This document shows, one piece after another, positions 24,630 to 33,521 of a DNA stretch of 34,162 nt. Source of the stretch: M3 sp045133615 (GTDB lineage Bacteria; Bacteroidota; Bacteroidia; Bacteroidales; Muribaculaceae); NCBI GenBank assembly GCA_045133615.1, contig JBGUUQ010000134.1, forward strand, positions 1 through 34,162, given 5' to 3'. A program made the position numbers and the translations under genes. Position 1 is the stretch's first letter. The number at the start of each line of letters is the position of its first letter. Below the pieces are notes generated by a model, which saw only the letters and a program-made list of their open reading frames with translations, was not told the origin of the DNA and did no database searches.

Positions 24630-25695
24630 TTTCGGTAAAATATTCCGTGTCACCACATTCGGTGAGTCTCACGGCACAGCCATAGGAGGAGTCATCGACG
24701 GAATGCCCGCAGGTATCCCCATCGACATCGACAAAATCCAATACGAACTCAACCGCCGCCGCCCCGGACAATCAAGCATTGTCACCGCACGCGACGAAAA
24801 AGACCGTGTCCAAATATTGTCGGGCCTTTACGAAGGTCGCACTACCGGCACCCCGATAGGATTTGTCGTCTTCAATGAAGACCATCACTCTGCCGATTAT
24901 TCCGAAATAGCCCGCACGTATCGCCCGTCTCACGCCGACTTCACCTACACGTCGAAATATGGACTGCGCGATCCCCGTGGTGGCGGACGCTCTTCCGCCC
25001 GCGAAACAATATCGCGAGTAGTCGCCGGAGCATTTGCTCGACAAGCGTTGCAATCTATCGGCATCAACATATATGCCTATACATCGCAAGTCGGCTCTAT
25101 TCGTCTTTCCGATGACTATACACGCTACAATCCTGAGGAAATCGAACGCAACATAGTGCGTTGCCCCGACCCGATTGTGGCCGAACAGATGATACAACTC
25201 ATTTCCGACGTTAAAGCCGATGGAGACACCATAGGCGGCGTAGTAACCGGAGTGATAAAAGGATGCCCCGTAGGACTCGGAGAGCCGGCATTCGACAAAC
25301 TCCACGCCTCTTTGGGTGCAGCAATGTTGTCAATCAATGCCGTCAAAGGATTTGATTATGGAATGGGGTTTGAAGGCATTGAAAACCGTGGAAGCCAAAT
25401 GCTCGACACATTTATCAATAATGACGGGACAATCAGCACCTCATCAAACCATTCAGGCGGCATACAAGGTGGAATATCAAACGGTCAGGACATCTATTTC
25501 CGCGTTGCATTCAAACCGGTGGCAACACTTCTCCGCGAAGTGGAGACCATCGACTCCGATGGCAATGCAACGATACTGAAAGCTCGCGGACGCCACGATC
25601 CTTGCGTACTCCCGCGTGCAGTTCCTATCGTTGAAGCAATGGCAGCCATTGTCATTCTCGATGCCTACCTTGCCAACAAAACCACTCACATGTAA
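24622..25695 (+). CDS. aroC: chorismate synthase
   Basis: A 357-residue enzyme that converts 5-enolpyruvylshikimate-3-phosphate to chorismate using reduced FMN, the final step of the shikimate pathway. Signatures: TTFGESHG (His17), GMPAGI, RRPGQ, RPSHADFTYTSKYG, GGGRSSARET and RGRHDPCVLPRAVPIVEAM. Length is typical (~355-365). Coupled to ybaK by an 8-base overlap and to the radical SAM gene by a two-base gap. Confidence 0.97.
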   Translation: MNSFGKIFRVTTFGESHGTAIGGVIDGMPAGIPIDIDKIQYELNRRRPGQSSIVTARDEKDRVQILSGLYEGRTTGTPIGFVVFNEDHHSADYSEIARTYRPSHADFTYTSKYGLRDPRGGGRSSARETISRVVAGAFARQALQSIGINIYAYTSQVGSIRLSDDYTRYNPEEIERNIVRCPDPIVAEQMIQLISDVKADGDTIGGVVTGVIKGCPVGLGEPAFDKLHASLGAAMLSINAVKGFDYGMGFEGIENRGSQMLDTFINNDGTISTSSNHSGGIQGGISNGQDIYFRVAFKPVATLLREVETIDSDGNATILKARGRHDPCVLPRAVPIVEAMAAIVILDAYLANKTTHM

Positions 25696-25697
25696 TC

Positions 25698-26618
25698 ATG
25701 GCTCAAGGATACCGCGATTTTGCCGATTTCCTTGCCGGATATTTCCCCTACAAGGTACAGAAGCTCGCTATAAATGCGGGCTTTACTTGTCCCAATCGCG
25801 ATGGTTCAAAAGGGATAGGAGGATGCACCTATTGCAACAATCAGACCTTCAATCCTTCATACTGCGCTCCGCGTCTATCTGTTGCCGAACAGATTGAAGA
25901 AGGCAAGAGTTTTTTCGGGCGCAAATATCCCGACATGCGCTATCTCGCCTATTTTCAAGCATACACCAATACTCACGGCGATATCGACCGGCTCATGGCT
26001 CTATATCGCGAAGCATTGGCGCAACCGATGGTCGAAGGCCTTATAATCGGGACTCGCCCCGATTGTGTTCCCGATAAGTTACTCGACGAATTAGAATCAC
26101 TGTCCCGCGAAAAATTCGTAATGATTGAGTATGGAGCCGAGACATCCCACAATGTCACCCTCGATCGCATCAACCGATGCCTCACGTGGGAAGATACCGT
26201 CGATGCCGTTACCCGCACCGTTGCCCGCCATATTCCCGTCGGACTACATCTTATCATCGGACTACCCGGAGAAGACGACCAAATGATTTTGGAGACAATC
26301 GACCGCATATCGGCTCTTCCTATCGACACAGTCAAACTCCACCAACTGCAACTCATTCGGGGTACCCGCATGGCCCGCGATATCGAGCAAGGGCTTTACG
26401 ATGTCCCCGTTTTTACAGCCGATAGTTATATCGACCTCTGCTGCCGAATCATCGAACGCATATCGCCCTCAATAGCCATCGAGCGATTCGTATCGCAATC
26501 GCCCGACAATCTGCTCATATCGCCTCGTTGGGGGCTGAAAAACTATCAATTCACCAATTTGCTCAACAATCGTATAAAAGAAAATGGAATACGGCAAGGA
26601 ACTCACCGTATTCCATAA
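25698..26618 (+). CDS. radical SAM protein, YhcC family (TIGR01212)
   Basis: A 306-residue radical SAM protein. The cluster cysteines are Cys31, Cys43 and Cys46 in the unusually spaced CPNRDGSKGIGGCTYC motif of the YhcC family, rather than CxxxCxxC. Other matches: FQAYTNTHGD, GTRPDCVPD and LHLIIGLPGE. The function of YhcC is not settled in general; tRNA-modification roles are proposed for related Elp3-like proteins. The last gene of the rho operon. Its 3' end overlaps the terminator hairpin of the convergent gene (26573-26616). Confidence 0.92.
   Translation: MAQGYRDFADFLAGYFPYKVQKLAINAGFTCPNRDGSKGIGGCTYCNNQTFNPSYCAPRLSVAEQIEEGKSFFGRKYPDMRYLAYFQAYTNTHGDIDRLMALYREALAQPMVEGLIIGTRPDCVPDKLLDELESLSREKFVMIEYGAETSHNVTLDRINRCLTWEDTVDAVTRTVARHIPVGLHLIIGLPGEDDQMILETIDRISALPIDTVKLHQLQLIRGTRMARDIEQGLYDVPVFTADSYIDLCCRIIERISPSIAIERFVSQSPDNLLISPRWGLKNYQFTNLLNNRIKENGIRQGTHRIP
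26573..26616 (-). terminator. terminator of the S8-protease operon, inside the 3' end of the radical SAM gene
   Basis: ATGGAATACGG (26584-26594) pairs perfectly with CCGTATTCCAT (26606-26616). On the minus strand it is followed by TTTTCTTTTATA, and it starts 22 bases after the stop of the minus-strand gene ending at 26639. On the plus strand the pairing bases encode the last residues of the radical SAM protein, and no T-run follows. Confidence 0.8.
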
Positions 26619-26638
26619 ATCACGATTAATCAATTCAA

Positions 26639-27502
26639 TTAATTTCGACTCACGACCACCAGCGTTTCTCCGCTGTCCAAAGCCGACTTCAAATCTTTAT
26701 CGCCCTTTGTCACTTTACAATTGCTCAACTCGTCGCCAAGTACGGTTTCAATCTTAATACGCCCTATTTCCACCTTCGCTTCTTTTCCGGCGATCGTTTT
26801 CACCGTATAAACGCTGAATTGCTGACCTTTGTACACTCCGATAGTCGTACCCAAATCGATATAAACGCTTTTTTGCTTATCTTTTTTCGATTCTCCAGCC
26901 TCTATAATAGAACCTGACAATGGGAATTTCCCATTATAATGCGATGCCACTTTGGCTGTCAATTGTTTTAGAGAATTGTCGATAGCCGTTTCTGCCGATG
27001 ACACCCAGCTACCATCTCCACCAGAAATGCTGAACGTATGACTATCTACCACTTCTCCTGTATGAGAATCTTTAAGATTTACCATTACACTGACAAGACT
27101 TTTATAATACTGATTATCGGGCTTCCCTTTTTCAGAATTAGGTTCTGTTTTCGATGTTGTACTGATATTTGATATCACACCATCCACATAGAAAACCTCT
27201 TCTACCGAACCTACTGCAAAATCATCTTCAACAATATTGAATAATCTGACCTTACTGAGTCCTGAAACAATAGCGGCACGCACAGCATCAGCATATTGAG
27301 TCTGTTGAGTCGTCTTTTTTCCGGTTAGGGCCGTTGTAGCAATCGAGCCAAGTACATTCCCTACGTTTTTTTTCTCTTTCTTGGGAGTGTAAGTAAATCC
27401 CTCGACATAAACCCTACGCACAACGTTTTTTTCAGCCTGACCATAGGCGGACGAAAAAACCGACAACAACATTACGATAACTAATAATACACTTTTTCTC
27501 AT
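26639..27502 (-). CDS. secreted protein, CsgG-like N-terminal and FlgT-like C-terminal regions (tentative)
   Basis: A 287-residue protein with signal peptide MRKSVLLVIVMLLSVFSSAYG. The middle (YADAVRAAIVSGLSKVRLFNIVED) resembles the CsgG/LpoB-type domain that forms helix-sheet units in envelope assembly proteins. The C-terminal 80 residues (YIDLGTTIGVYKGQQFSVYTV...IGRIKIETVLGDELSNCKV) look like the SH3-like FlgT C-terminal domain. No lipobox is seen. It follows the S8 protease gene after an 11-base gap and ends in a hairpin terminator, so the pair form an operon. Assignment is from fold-like pattern only; the function is unknown. Confidence 0.78.
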   Translation of the reverse strand: MRKSVLLVIVMLLSVFSSAYGQAEKNVVRRVYVEGFTYTPKKEKKNVGNVLGSIATTALTGKKTTQQTQYADAVRAAIVSGLSKVRLFNIVEDDFAVGSVEEVFYVDGVISNISTTSKTEPNSEKGKPDNQYYKSLVSVMVNLKDSHTGEVVDSHTFSISGGDGSWVSSAETAIDNSLKQLTAKVASHYNGKFPLSGSIIEAGESKKDKQKSVYIDLGTTIGVYKGQQFSVYTVKTIAGKEAKVEIGRIKIETVLGDELSNCKVTKGDKDLKSALDSGETLVVVSRN

Positions 27503-27513
27503 CTTCCTTTTTT

Positions 27514-30066
27514 CTACTTTGTAATTACTGTTTTATTTCCATTGATTATATAAAAACCGGGAGCAAGACCATCGATGGTTGTATTCATTTTCACACCGGA
27601 TATAGTATATATTTCATCTTCTTTCAATACCTTATCAATATTTACATCATCAATCATCCCCGACTCATCGTACATAATTGAGAACGTAAATAATTTTTCT
27701 TTCATATATGAATTAATGGCATACACAGGTACATCAATATTATAATTTCCCCAATCAAGGAAATCTTGATTATATTGATACGTAATATGTAATTCATCAC
27801 CATCAATCGATGTATGGAGCCCGTGGCTAAACTCATCACATTCAATGTCGACATTAGAAGTAAACCACACTTCCAATCCCATTGCATCTTCTATATAATC
27901 ACCAGGGACTATTGATATTTCCCCGCTCAATTTATCGGTATATATGGTCAAATCTTTGCCTTCTTTAAGAACAGGGGTAGGAATAGAAGAATTCAATGCT
28001 TTTCTCACTCTATAAGAAATCTCTACTCCACAAACTACATCGGGAGCACTTTTATCCCACACATTCAGCGCAATGGTATAAGTACCCTCTACCATATCCG
28101 AAGACGGAACAATATCAAACGTCAATGTCTCGCCGTCAAACGTATCATTTGCGTAGCATCTTCCGGAATCTTCAATAGCATACCCTATCTCAGATTCTGC
28201 CGTCGCAATCACCGGAAACGATAGAGTCAGATTCGATGCTTGATAAGAATAGCCGTCATTACATTGATATGCAAGCAACTCAGTTCCGTCATATCCGTTC
28301 ACGATATAAGGCAACGATTCTTTCTCTTTCACTACGAATTCGTCCGACATCGGAGCAACATTTCCCCAACTGTCAATTGCCTGCATTTTGATTTTGGCAC
28401 CTACTGCAAGATCTGACACTGACTGCACCATTCTCTCGCCGGGAATCATACTACCGGTATCAAACGCTACACTTTTGTCGCCATTTACATATAATACACA
28501 TTCATTAACAGCTACTCCATTTCCATCAGCAGGAACAATCCATGACAGCTCAGTATAAGATTCCGAGTATTTCGTAGCCTCAATACCGATTACTATCGAA
28601 GGTGCAATATTCGGATTATCAAGCAACGCTTTACCGGCATCAACTATACCGACACCCATCAATCCGTCATATTGTTTACCCGCAAGATAGCGATTCACGT
28701 CATTTACGGAGTTCATAATTTTTTGCTTGGCTAATGCCGCAGTAAATTTCTCCCCGCCAAATTTGGAAACAACTAAAGCCGCAATTCCCGACACATGAGG
28801 ACACGCCATGGATGTCCCTTGCATAAAACCATATTTTCCATTGGAGACTGTACTCAACACTCCCTGTTGATTATATTCTCCTCCGGGAGCTGAAATATCT
28901 ATCCAATCTCCATAATTGGAATAGCTTGCTTTATCGCCATCCGGACCAACCGATGCCACTATAATAAGATTTTCCTTGTTTATAAGCGAATCGTTTTCCG
29001 GCGATGAGGGGTCATATGTATTATCATTCCCCGCTGCAAAGATCACCAAACCGCCGGTCATCGGGCTATCGGTATAACTCCCTGCGTTATCCATAAAGTA
29101 ATTTATCGCATCGTCAACCATTGTCGATGCATTCCCGTTCCAACTGTTTTGTGAAATCACCGCTCCATTATCAGCGGCATACACATAAGCCTTTGCTATA
29201 TCAGTCTCATCTGCCCCACCGGCTCCGGAACTTCGCAATATCGCGCACGTCATGATTCTCACACCGGTATCTACGCCGTTCCCGCCGGCGATACCACACA
29301 CCCCAATTCCATTATTGTTTACCGCAGCTATAGTCCCAGCCACATGCGTACCATGATTACCGGGAATATTTGTAGCAGGATCTATGGTGTTTAATCCATA
29401 TATATCGTCGACATAACCATTCCCGTCATCATCCACATCTGGAAGACCGTTAAACTCCTCCTCGTTAACCCACGCATTATCATGAAGGTCAGGATGCTCC
29501 ACGTCAACCCGCGTATCCATTACCGCAACTACCACATTGCGGCTTCCGAGTTCAATGTTCCACGCTGACTCTACATTTACACTCACTCCGGCAGCATTTT
29601 GATAATGCCACTGCTGGGGATACAGCGGATCGTTTACTTTTTCGACAGAATTTAACAGCATCCCATTTTTTTCCGTAACAATACGCACATCGTTCTCTAT
29701 ATCGGGTATTTCGATTTTTTGAGGACGTTTGATAGAACGTATTCCTCTGTTTTGTTTTAATTCATTAATCAGGTTATCGGCATTCAAAGAATCCTTTACC
29801 CCTACTTTATACCACAGATGCAAACCGCTTTTGCGATGACGATCATCGTATTTTTGCGAATACGGAACAATTCTCTCAAAAGACAAATCCGGACGAGCCG
29901 TCCGCAAAGAGTCCAAAGTCTCTTCATTTTCAAACTTTATATGAATAAACGATGTTTCATCTGTCGCTAACGCGGATAACGAGCCTAACATCATCATCAC
30001 CAAAAAACATATAACATTGTCCCTTTTGAAATGGGACTTAGCCGACAATCTTTTGATTGTATTCAT
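27514..30066 (-). CDS. S8 family (subtilisin-like) secreted serine protease with C-terminal sorting-like tail
   Basis: An 850-residue subtilase. Catalytic triad counted from this start: Asp184 (MDTRVD), His241 (NHGTHVAGT), Ser419 (GTSMACPH), with oxyanion Asn347 in AAGND. An I9-like propeptide region (about 40-118) precedes it. After the catalytic domain come fibronectin-like segments and a closing ~35-residue IYTISGVKM...LAPGFYIINGNKTVI motif, similar to type A sorting tails of the Bacteroidota type 9 secretion system. Start: an ATG at 30111 lies in the promoter's -7 element, so the start must be downstream; 30066 begins MNTIKRL... with a long basic N-region and membrane segment. ATG 30087 is a possible alternative. 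The usual Gly of the Asp motif (DTG) is Arg here. Confidence 0.9.
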   Translation of the reverse strand: MNTIKRLSAKSHFKRDNVICFLVMMMLGSLSALATDETSFIHIKFENEETLDSLRTARPDLSFERIVPYSQKYDDRHRKSGLHLWYKVGVKDSLNADNLINELKQNRGIRSIKRPQKIEIPDIENDVRIVTEKNGMLLNSVEKVNDPLYPQQWHYQNAAGVSVNVESAWNIELGSRNVVVAVMDTRVDVEHPDLHDNAWVNEEEFNGLPDVDDDGNGYVDDIYGLNTIDPATNIPGNHGTHVAGTIAAVNNNGIGVCGIAGGNGVDTGVRIMTCAILRSSGAGGADETDIAKAYVYAADNGAVISQNSWNGNASTMVDDAINYFMDNAGSYTDSPMTGGLVIFAAGNDNTYDPSSPENDSLINKENLIIVASVGPDGDKASYSNYGDWIDISAPGGEYNQQGVLSTVSNGKYGFMQGTSMACPHVSGIAALVVSKFGGEKFTAALAKQKIMNSVNDVNRYLAGKQYDGLMGVGIVDAGKALLDNPNIAPSIVIGIEATKYSESYTELSWIVPADGNGVAVNECVLYVNGDKSVAFDTGSMIPGERMVQSVSDLAVGAKIKMQAIDSWGNVAPMSDEFVVKEKESLPYIVNGYDGTELLAYQCNDGYSYQASNLTLSFPVIATAESEIGYAIEDSGRCYANDTFDGETLTFDIVPSSDMVEGTYTIALNVWDKSAPDVVCGVEISYRVRKALNSSIPTPVLKEGKDLTIYTDKLSGEISIVPGDYIEDAMGLEVWFTSNVDIECDEFSHGLHTSIDGDELHITYQYNQDFLDWGNYNIDVPVYAINSYMKEKLFTFSIMYDESGMIDDVNIDKVLKEDEIYTISGVKMNTTIDGLAPGFYIINGNKTVITK

Positions 30067-30108
30067 TTTCTGTTTTGTTTTGAGCATTAATAGTTGTTTT
30101 AATCGCCA

Positions 30109-30139
30109 CAAAGATAACTAACAGAATGTCAATATCAAA
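30109..30139 (-). promoter_or_regulatory. promoter of the S8-protease operon
   Basis: On the minus strand: TTTG (30139-30136), 19 bases, TATCTTTG (30116-30109). Predicted +1 near 30104, so the first ATG available is 30087 or 30066. Confidence 0.65.
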
Positions 30140-30151
30140 ATCATTTCCCCC

Positions 30152-30188
30152 GAAAAACATCGAGACCGATGGAAATTCCACCGGCCTC
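30152..30188 (-). terminator. terminator of the deaminase operon
   Basis: GAGGCCGGTGG pairs with CCATCGGTCTC (30188-30178 with 30172-30162 on the minus strand, two G-T pairs), loop AATTT, followed by GATGTTTTT. Confidence 0.8.
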
Positions 30189-30212
30189 AATTCTTTTTAT
30201 GCGATTGATTTC

Positions 30213-30722
30213 TTACTTTTTATAGTCCTTAAGAATAGCAATAGCATCACTATATGTCATGCTCGACATCGGTACAGCAGTAAGAGTCGAGTCGATTTTT
30301 GCATCATCATAATCTTCTGCTGTATATACTCCGGCTGCAATCACTTCATTGCGAGAGTTAACGAAATAAACTGCATCGACACCGGCACGACAAATTGCAT
30401 TATATGCAGCAGTCGTAGGCTCATTGACTGTATATATTACAGCATTTGCAAGGTTCTTGCGGCGAGACTTTAAAATTGCAGTTTCTTCTGCGGTTGAGGT
30501 TTCCGATGATTTTCCCGCGCTGCGCACTGCGCCATTGAGTATCACCACCGCACCGCAAGGTTTGCCTCCTGCTTTCACATTTTCAGTAGCTTGAGACACC
30601 GCCATGTCCATAAACATTTGATCAGTCACCTCTACTTTGTCTACTGTTGAGATTGAAACTTGAGCCACTACGGCACCTGCCATAGCAACAAGCATAATTG
30701 CCAAAAATACGATTTTTTTCAT
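30213..30722 (-). CDS. secreted deaminase-fold protein lacking zinc ligands
   Basis: A 169-residue protein with signal peptide MKKIVFLAIMLVAMAGAVVA. Residues 35-140 align with the adjacent guanine deaminase: FMDMAVSQATENVKAGGKPCGAVV with FMMMAFDLAEKNVDAGGGPFGAVI, and NAVIYTVNEPTTAAYNAICRAG with GCVIYTSCEPCPMCLSALYWAG. The zinc ligands are missing: His of HAE is Thr77, and both Cys of PCPMC are Thr103 and Ala106; the general-base Glu corresponds to Glu79. So it keeps the fold but should not hydrolyse nucleobases by the usual route. A periplasmic ligand-binding or signalling role is possible (inference). Separated by 17 bases from the deaminase gene, same operon. Confidence 0.8.
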   Translation of the reverse strand: MKKIVFLAIMLVAMAGAVVAQVSISTVDKVEVTDQMFMDMAVSQATENVKAGGKPCGAVVILNGAVRSAGKSSETSTAEETAILKSRRKNLANAVIYTVNEPTTAAYNAICRAGVDAVYFVNSRNEVIAAGVYTAEDYDDAKIDSTLTAVPMSSMTYSDAIAILKDYKK

Positions 30723-30739
30723 TTTTAAATAAGTGTTGA

Positions 30740-31234
30740 TTAATATTCTGTTTTATCGGTCTTCGACGACCATTTCTCGAAAGCCTTGATAGATCTCTCA
30801 TTCTCAATATGAATACACGGTATCATCCGCTCGATTGGGCACTTATCAATCTCTCTATAGATGAATTTATCACTGAAATTGATGGCATCGGCATCCTCCT
30901 TAGTATTTCCGTAATAGATTCGGGAAATTCCTGCCCAATATAATGCGCTCAAACACATCGGACATGGCTCACACGACGTGTAAATCACACACCCGTCGAG
31001 TTTAAACGATGCCATATCTATACAAGCATTGCGAATTGCATTCACCTCTGCATGAGCTGTCGGATCATTACTCAATGTCACAGTATTTACCCCGGCAGCA
31101 ATCACTTCTCCATCTTTCACGATGACCGCCCCGAAAGGTCCTCCGCCTGCATCCACATTCTTTTCGGCAAGGTCGAAAGCCATCATCATAAAAGCCCTAT
31201 CCTGATTTGTTATGGCAAATACTGGAGTATCCAT
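30740..31234 (-). CDS. guaD: guanine deaminase (CDA-fold, GuaD-like)
   Basis: A 164-residue cytosolic zinc deaminase, near the 156 residues of B. subtilis GuaD. Zinc site: His61-Ala-Glu63 (TAHAEVNAIRNAC) and Cys91-Pro-Met-Cys94 in YTSCEPCPMCLSALYWAG. The SCEPCPMCLxAxYWA pattern favours GuaD, which turns guanine into xanthine and ammonia, over tRNA adenosine deaminase TadA; the latter cannot be fully excluded from sequence. No signal peptide. It is the first gene of a two-gene unit with the secreted zinc-free homologue. A consensus promoter was not identified in 31235-31300. Confidence 0.9.
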   Translation of the reverse strand: MDTPVFAITNQDRAFMMMAFDLAEKNVDAGGGPFGAVIVKDGEVIAAGVNTVTLSNDPTAHAEVNAIRNACIDMASFKLDGCVIYTSCEPCPMCLSALYWAGISRIYYGNTKEDADAINFSDKFIYREIDKCPIERMIPCIHIENERSIKAFEKWSSKTDKTEY

Positions 31235-31302
31235 ATTCTTATTATCTAAAAATCAGGCTAAAATAATAATTATTTCCCATTAGGACGAGAAATCATTACT
31301 CA

Positions 31303-31346
31303 AAATATGTTAATGGGAGCAATAGCGACCCTATCACTCCCATTAA
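31303..31346 (-). terminator. terminator after the Cthe_2159-like gene
   Basis: TTAATGGGAG (31310-31319) pairs with CTCCCATTAA (31337-31346); inside, ATAG/CTAT adds a second stem. The minus-strand continuation is CATATTTTG, only modestly T-rich, so efficiency is uncertain. Confidence 0.6.
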
Positions 31347-31379
31347 TCGACTTATATCAAATTATGAAATTATGCTTTG

Positions 31380-33521
31380 TCACCGTGGACGATTGCTTCC
31401 GTTAACCGTTGTTACCATCGACGAAGTTGTAAATGTAGCGGATTGACTGCCGGATTTATACGATCCATCAGTAACCAATTCATGGAATGTATCTCCAAGA
31501 GTTGTAGTTCCGCCGGTATATATCTTATAAGAACCTCCTGATGTAAATTTAGGAGTCGAGACTACCATTTTACAACTACCATTATACTGTTTTGGGTTGG
31601 TAAACGTCAATATATGATTACCTGAATTATCGGTAATAGCCATTGACGTACCCTTGGAAAGCGATGCTGAATAGACGATTGAACGCTGCGTACATGCAGA
31701 AGCAGTCGGAGTTGAATTATCACCGCCTATCCCCACAAGCACCCCTCCGGTGATGGCAAAAGAACTTTGGTCACAGTCAAAACCACCTTCAGGTTGACTG
31801 CTGCCAATAGCAACCGTGGTTCCGCCTGACACCTCTATCGACCCGTTAGAATCAATAGCATCATTTCCCGATGAGACACAATAGACCTTTCCTCCGGTTA
31901 TCACCACCTTTGACGCGGCATTAATGCAGTCATCAACAGTGGATATTTCAATTGTGCCACCATTGATGGTCAATACACTTTTACTTTCAAGCCCTTCTCC
32001 ACCATCTTGCGTTCCTTCCAATGATAGTGTTCCATTGTTTATAGTCAAGTCGCCTTCCGCCTTAAATACTTTAGGATTTGCATAGTCGGTATCCTCTTCG
32101 TTAGTTCCTTGAACTTCTACAAACTTCACTCCGGAAGTCTTGGCTGTGATTGTTGGGCTGTGATTTTCATCGCCTACAGTAGCAGCCATATCCACTTTAA
32201 TACATTTCCCGGCAGAACCACTCGAAGAAAGATTAAACACACCATCAATAATTTCCAAATTGCCATCTACGGATATACAGGTAGCCGAATACGAATCCGG
32301 ATTTCCGTCGGCATCAGTATAAGTATCGCCATCCCCGGAAGTCGAAATTACTACTTCTCCACCGGTAAATGAAGCATCACCGTCGACCGAAATTCCCTTT
32401 CCAGACTTACCCGTAGAAACAATATTGACTGAGCCGCCCGACATGGTAAAGTTACCATCGGTCTTAATCGTCGTACAATATGACGGATCATTATCTTCGA
32501 TTACCACATCTCCTGTCATTGTTGCCGTAATAGTTCCACCGGTTATAGTCATCAACGCTTTAGTCTTAAAGCCCTTGCCTTGAGCTGCCGACACATTCAA
32601 TGTGATATCGCCACCATTTACAGTAATATCACCATCGGCTTTGATTCCCTTGGTATCATCCGTCGATACATCAATATCGATCGTACCATCATTTATCACT
32701 ATATATCCGGCATCACCATCGATACCGTCTCCTTCAGTCAACTTAGTCGTAAGCGTACCACCATTCATCAAAAAATAATCATTAACACGGATTCCGTCTG
32801 ACGCACATGCCAAAACATTCACCGTACCACTCTTTATTTCGATGTAATTGTCGCTCACCACACCATGCTTTTTATTGCCGGTCACATTAAGTTCTCCGGC
32901 GCCTGAAAATATCAATTCACCTTCACTAAAGAAGCAACCTTTTTCATCTTCTCCACTGGGAGTACTATATTTGCTGCCATCTACAAGCGACGACGTGGTA
33001 CCATCTTCAAGCACAACTGACACAGCCGCTTTAGACTGTATATTTATTGCCGCCCCATCGCTATTGGTAAGATTAACCCCGTCCAACGAAACGGTAATTG
33101 CACTTTCCGAGTATATCTTAAACGAACCTTCAGTCGCAGTACCCGACAATCTATATTCGACTTCGCGGTCTATTGTCGAGGTCACTGTCACATCCCCTCC
33201 TGCTTTTGAGATTTCCACTCCCTCAAATGCAAATGGATTCACCACCGCAGCATCCGTTCCGGAATACACTATTTCGACAACATTTGTAATATCTCCAAGA
33301 GTGACCTTTTCCACATCAGTGCGTGCCATCGTGTATCCTGTTCCTTCGTTAGTCATGAATATCACACCCAAGCCATCTTCTGTAACAGATATACTGTCTA
33401 TCGCTTCTATTGCCGCACCAAGAGTGATATTATCCACACGATGAATCCATAAAGCATCTGCTGCCCAAAGCAACGACATTGCCGATGTCATTACGGCAAT
33501 CGTAATACCGGTCTTTTTCAT
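31380..33521 (-). CDS. secreted carbohydrate-binding beta-helix protein (Cthe_2159/DUF4353-like)
   Basis: A 713-residue protein with signal peptide MKKTGITIAVMTSAMSLLWA, then a 40-residue IDSISV-type module (about 22-62) and a long repetitive beta-helical region (about 90-640) with repeated units such as GDITVNGGDITLN, TKGIKADG, GGTITATM and SGKGISVDG. These are hallmarks of the Cthe_2159-type carbohydrate-binding domain, a right-handed parallel beta helix first described as binding polygalacturonate and cellulose; here the ligand is unknown. The end (TTVNGSNRPR) lacks the sorting-like tail that its partner has. Coupled to the upstream gene by ATGA (33518-33521). Confidence 0.88.
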   Translation of the reverse strand: MKKTGITIAVMTSAMSLLWAADALWIHRVDNITLGAAIEAIDSISVTEDGLGVIFMTNEGTGYTMARTDVEKVTLGDITNVVEIVYSGTDAAVVNPFAFEGVEISKAGGDVTVTSTIDREVEYRLSGTATEGSFKIYSESAITVSLDGVNLTNSDGAAINIQSKAAVSVVLEDGTTSSLVDGSKYSTPSGEDEKGCFFSEGELIFSGAGELNVTGNKKHGVVSDNYIEIKSGTVNVLACASDGIRVNDYFLMNGGTLTTKLTEGDGIDGDAGYIVINDGTIDIDVSTDDTKGIKADGDITVNGGDITLNVSAAQGKGFKTKALMTITGGTITATMTGDVVIEDNDPSYCTTIKTDGNFTMSGGSVNIVSTGKSGKGISVDGDASFTGGEVVISTSGDGDTYTDADGNPDSYSATCISVDGNLEIIDGVFNLSSSGSAGKCIKVDMAATVGDENHSPTITAKTSGVKFVEVQGTNEEDTDYANPKVFKAEGDLTINNGTLSLEGTQDGGEGLESKSVLTINGGTIEISTVDDCINAASKVVITGGKVYCVSSGNDAIDSNGSIEVSGGTTVAIGSSQPEGGFDCDQSSFAITGGVLVGIGGDNSTPTASACTQRSIVYSASLSKGTSMAITDNSGNHILTFTNPKQYNGSCKMVVSTPKFTSGGSYKIYTGGTTTLGDTFHELVTDGSYKSGSQSATFTTSSMVTTVNGSNRPR

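Noticed and set aside
30066..30111. ATG 30111 as start of the S8 protease
   Set aside because: It lies in the -7 element of a consensus promoter, so it would not be transcribed.
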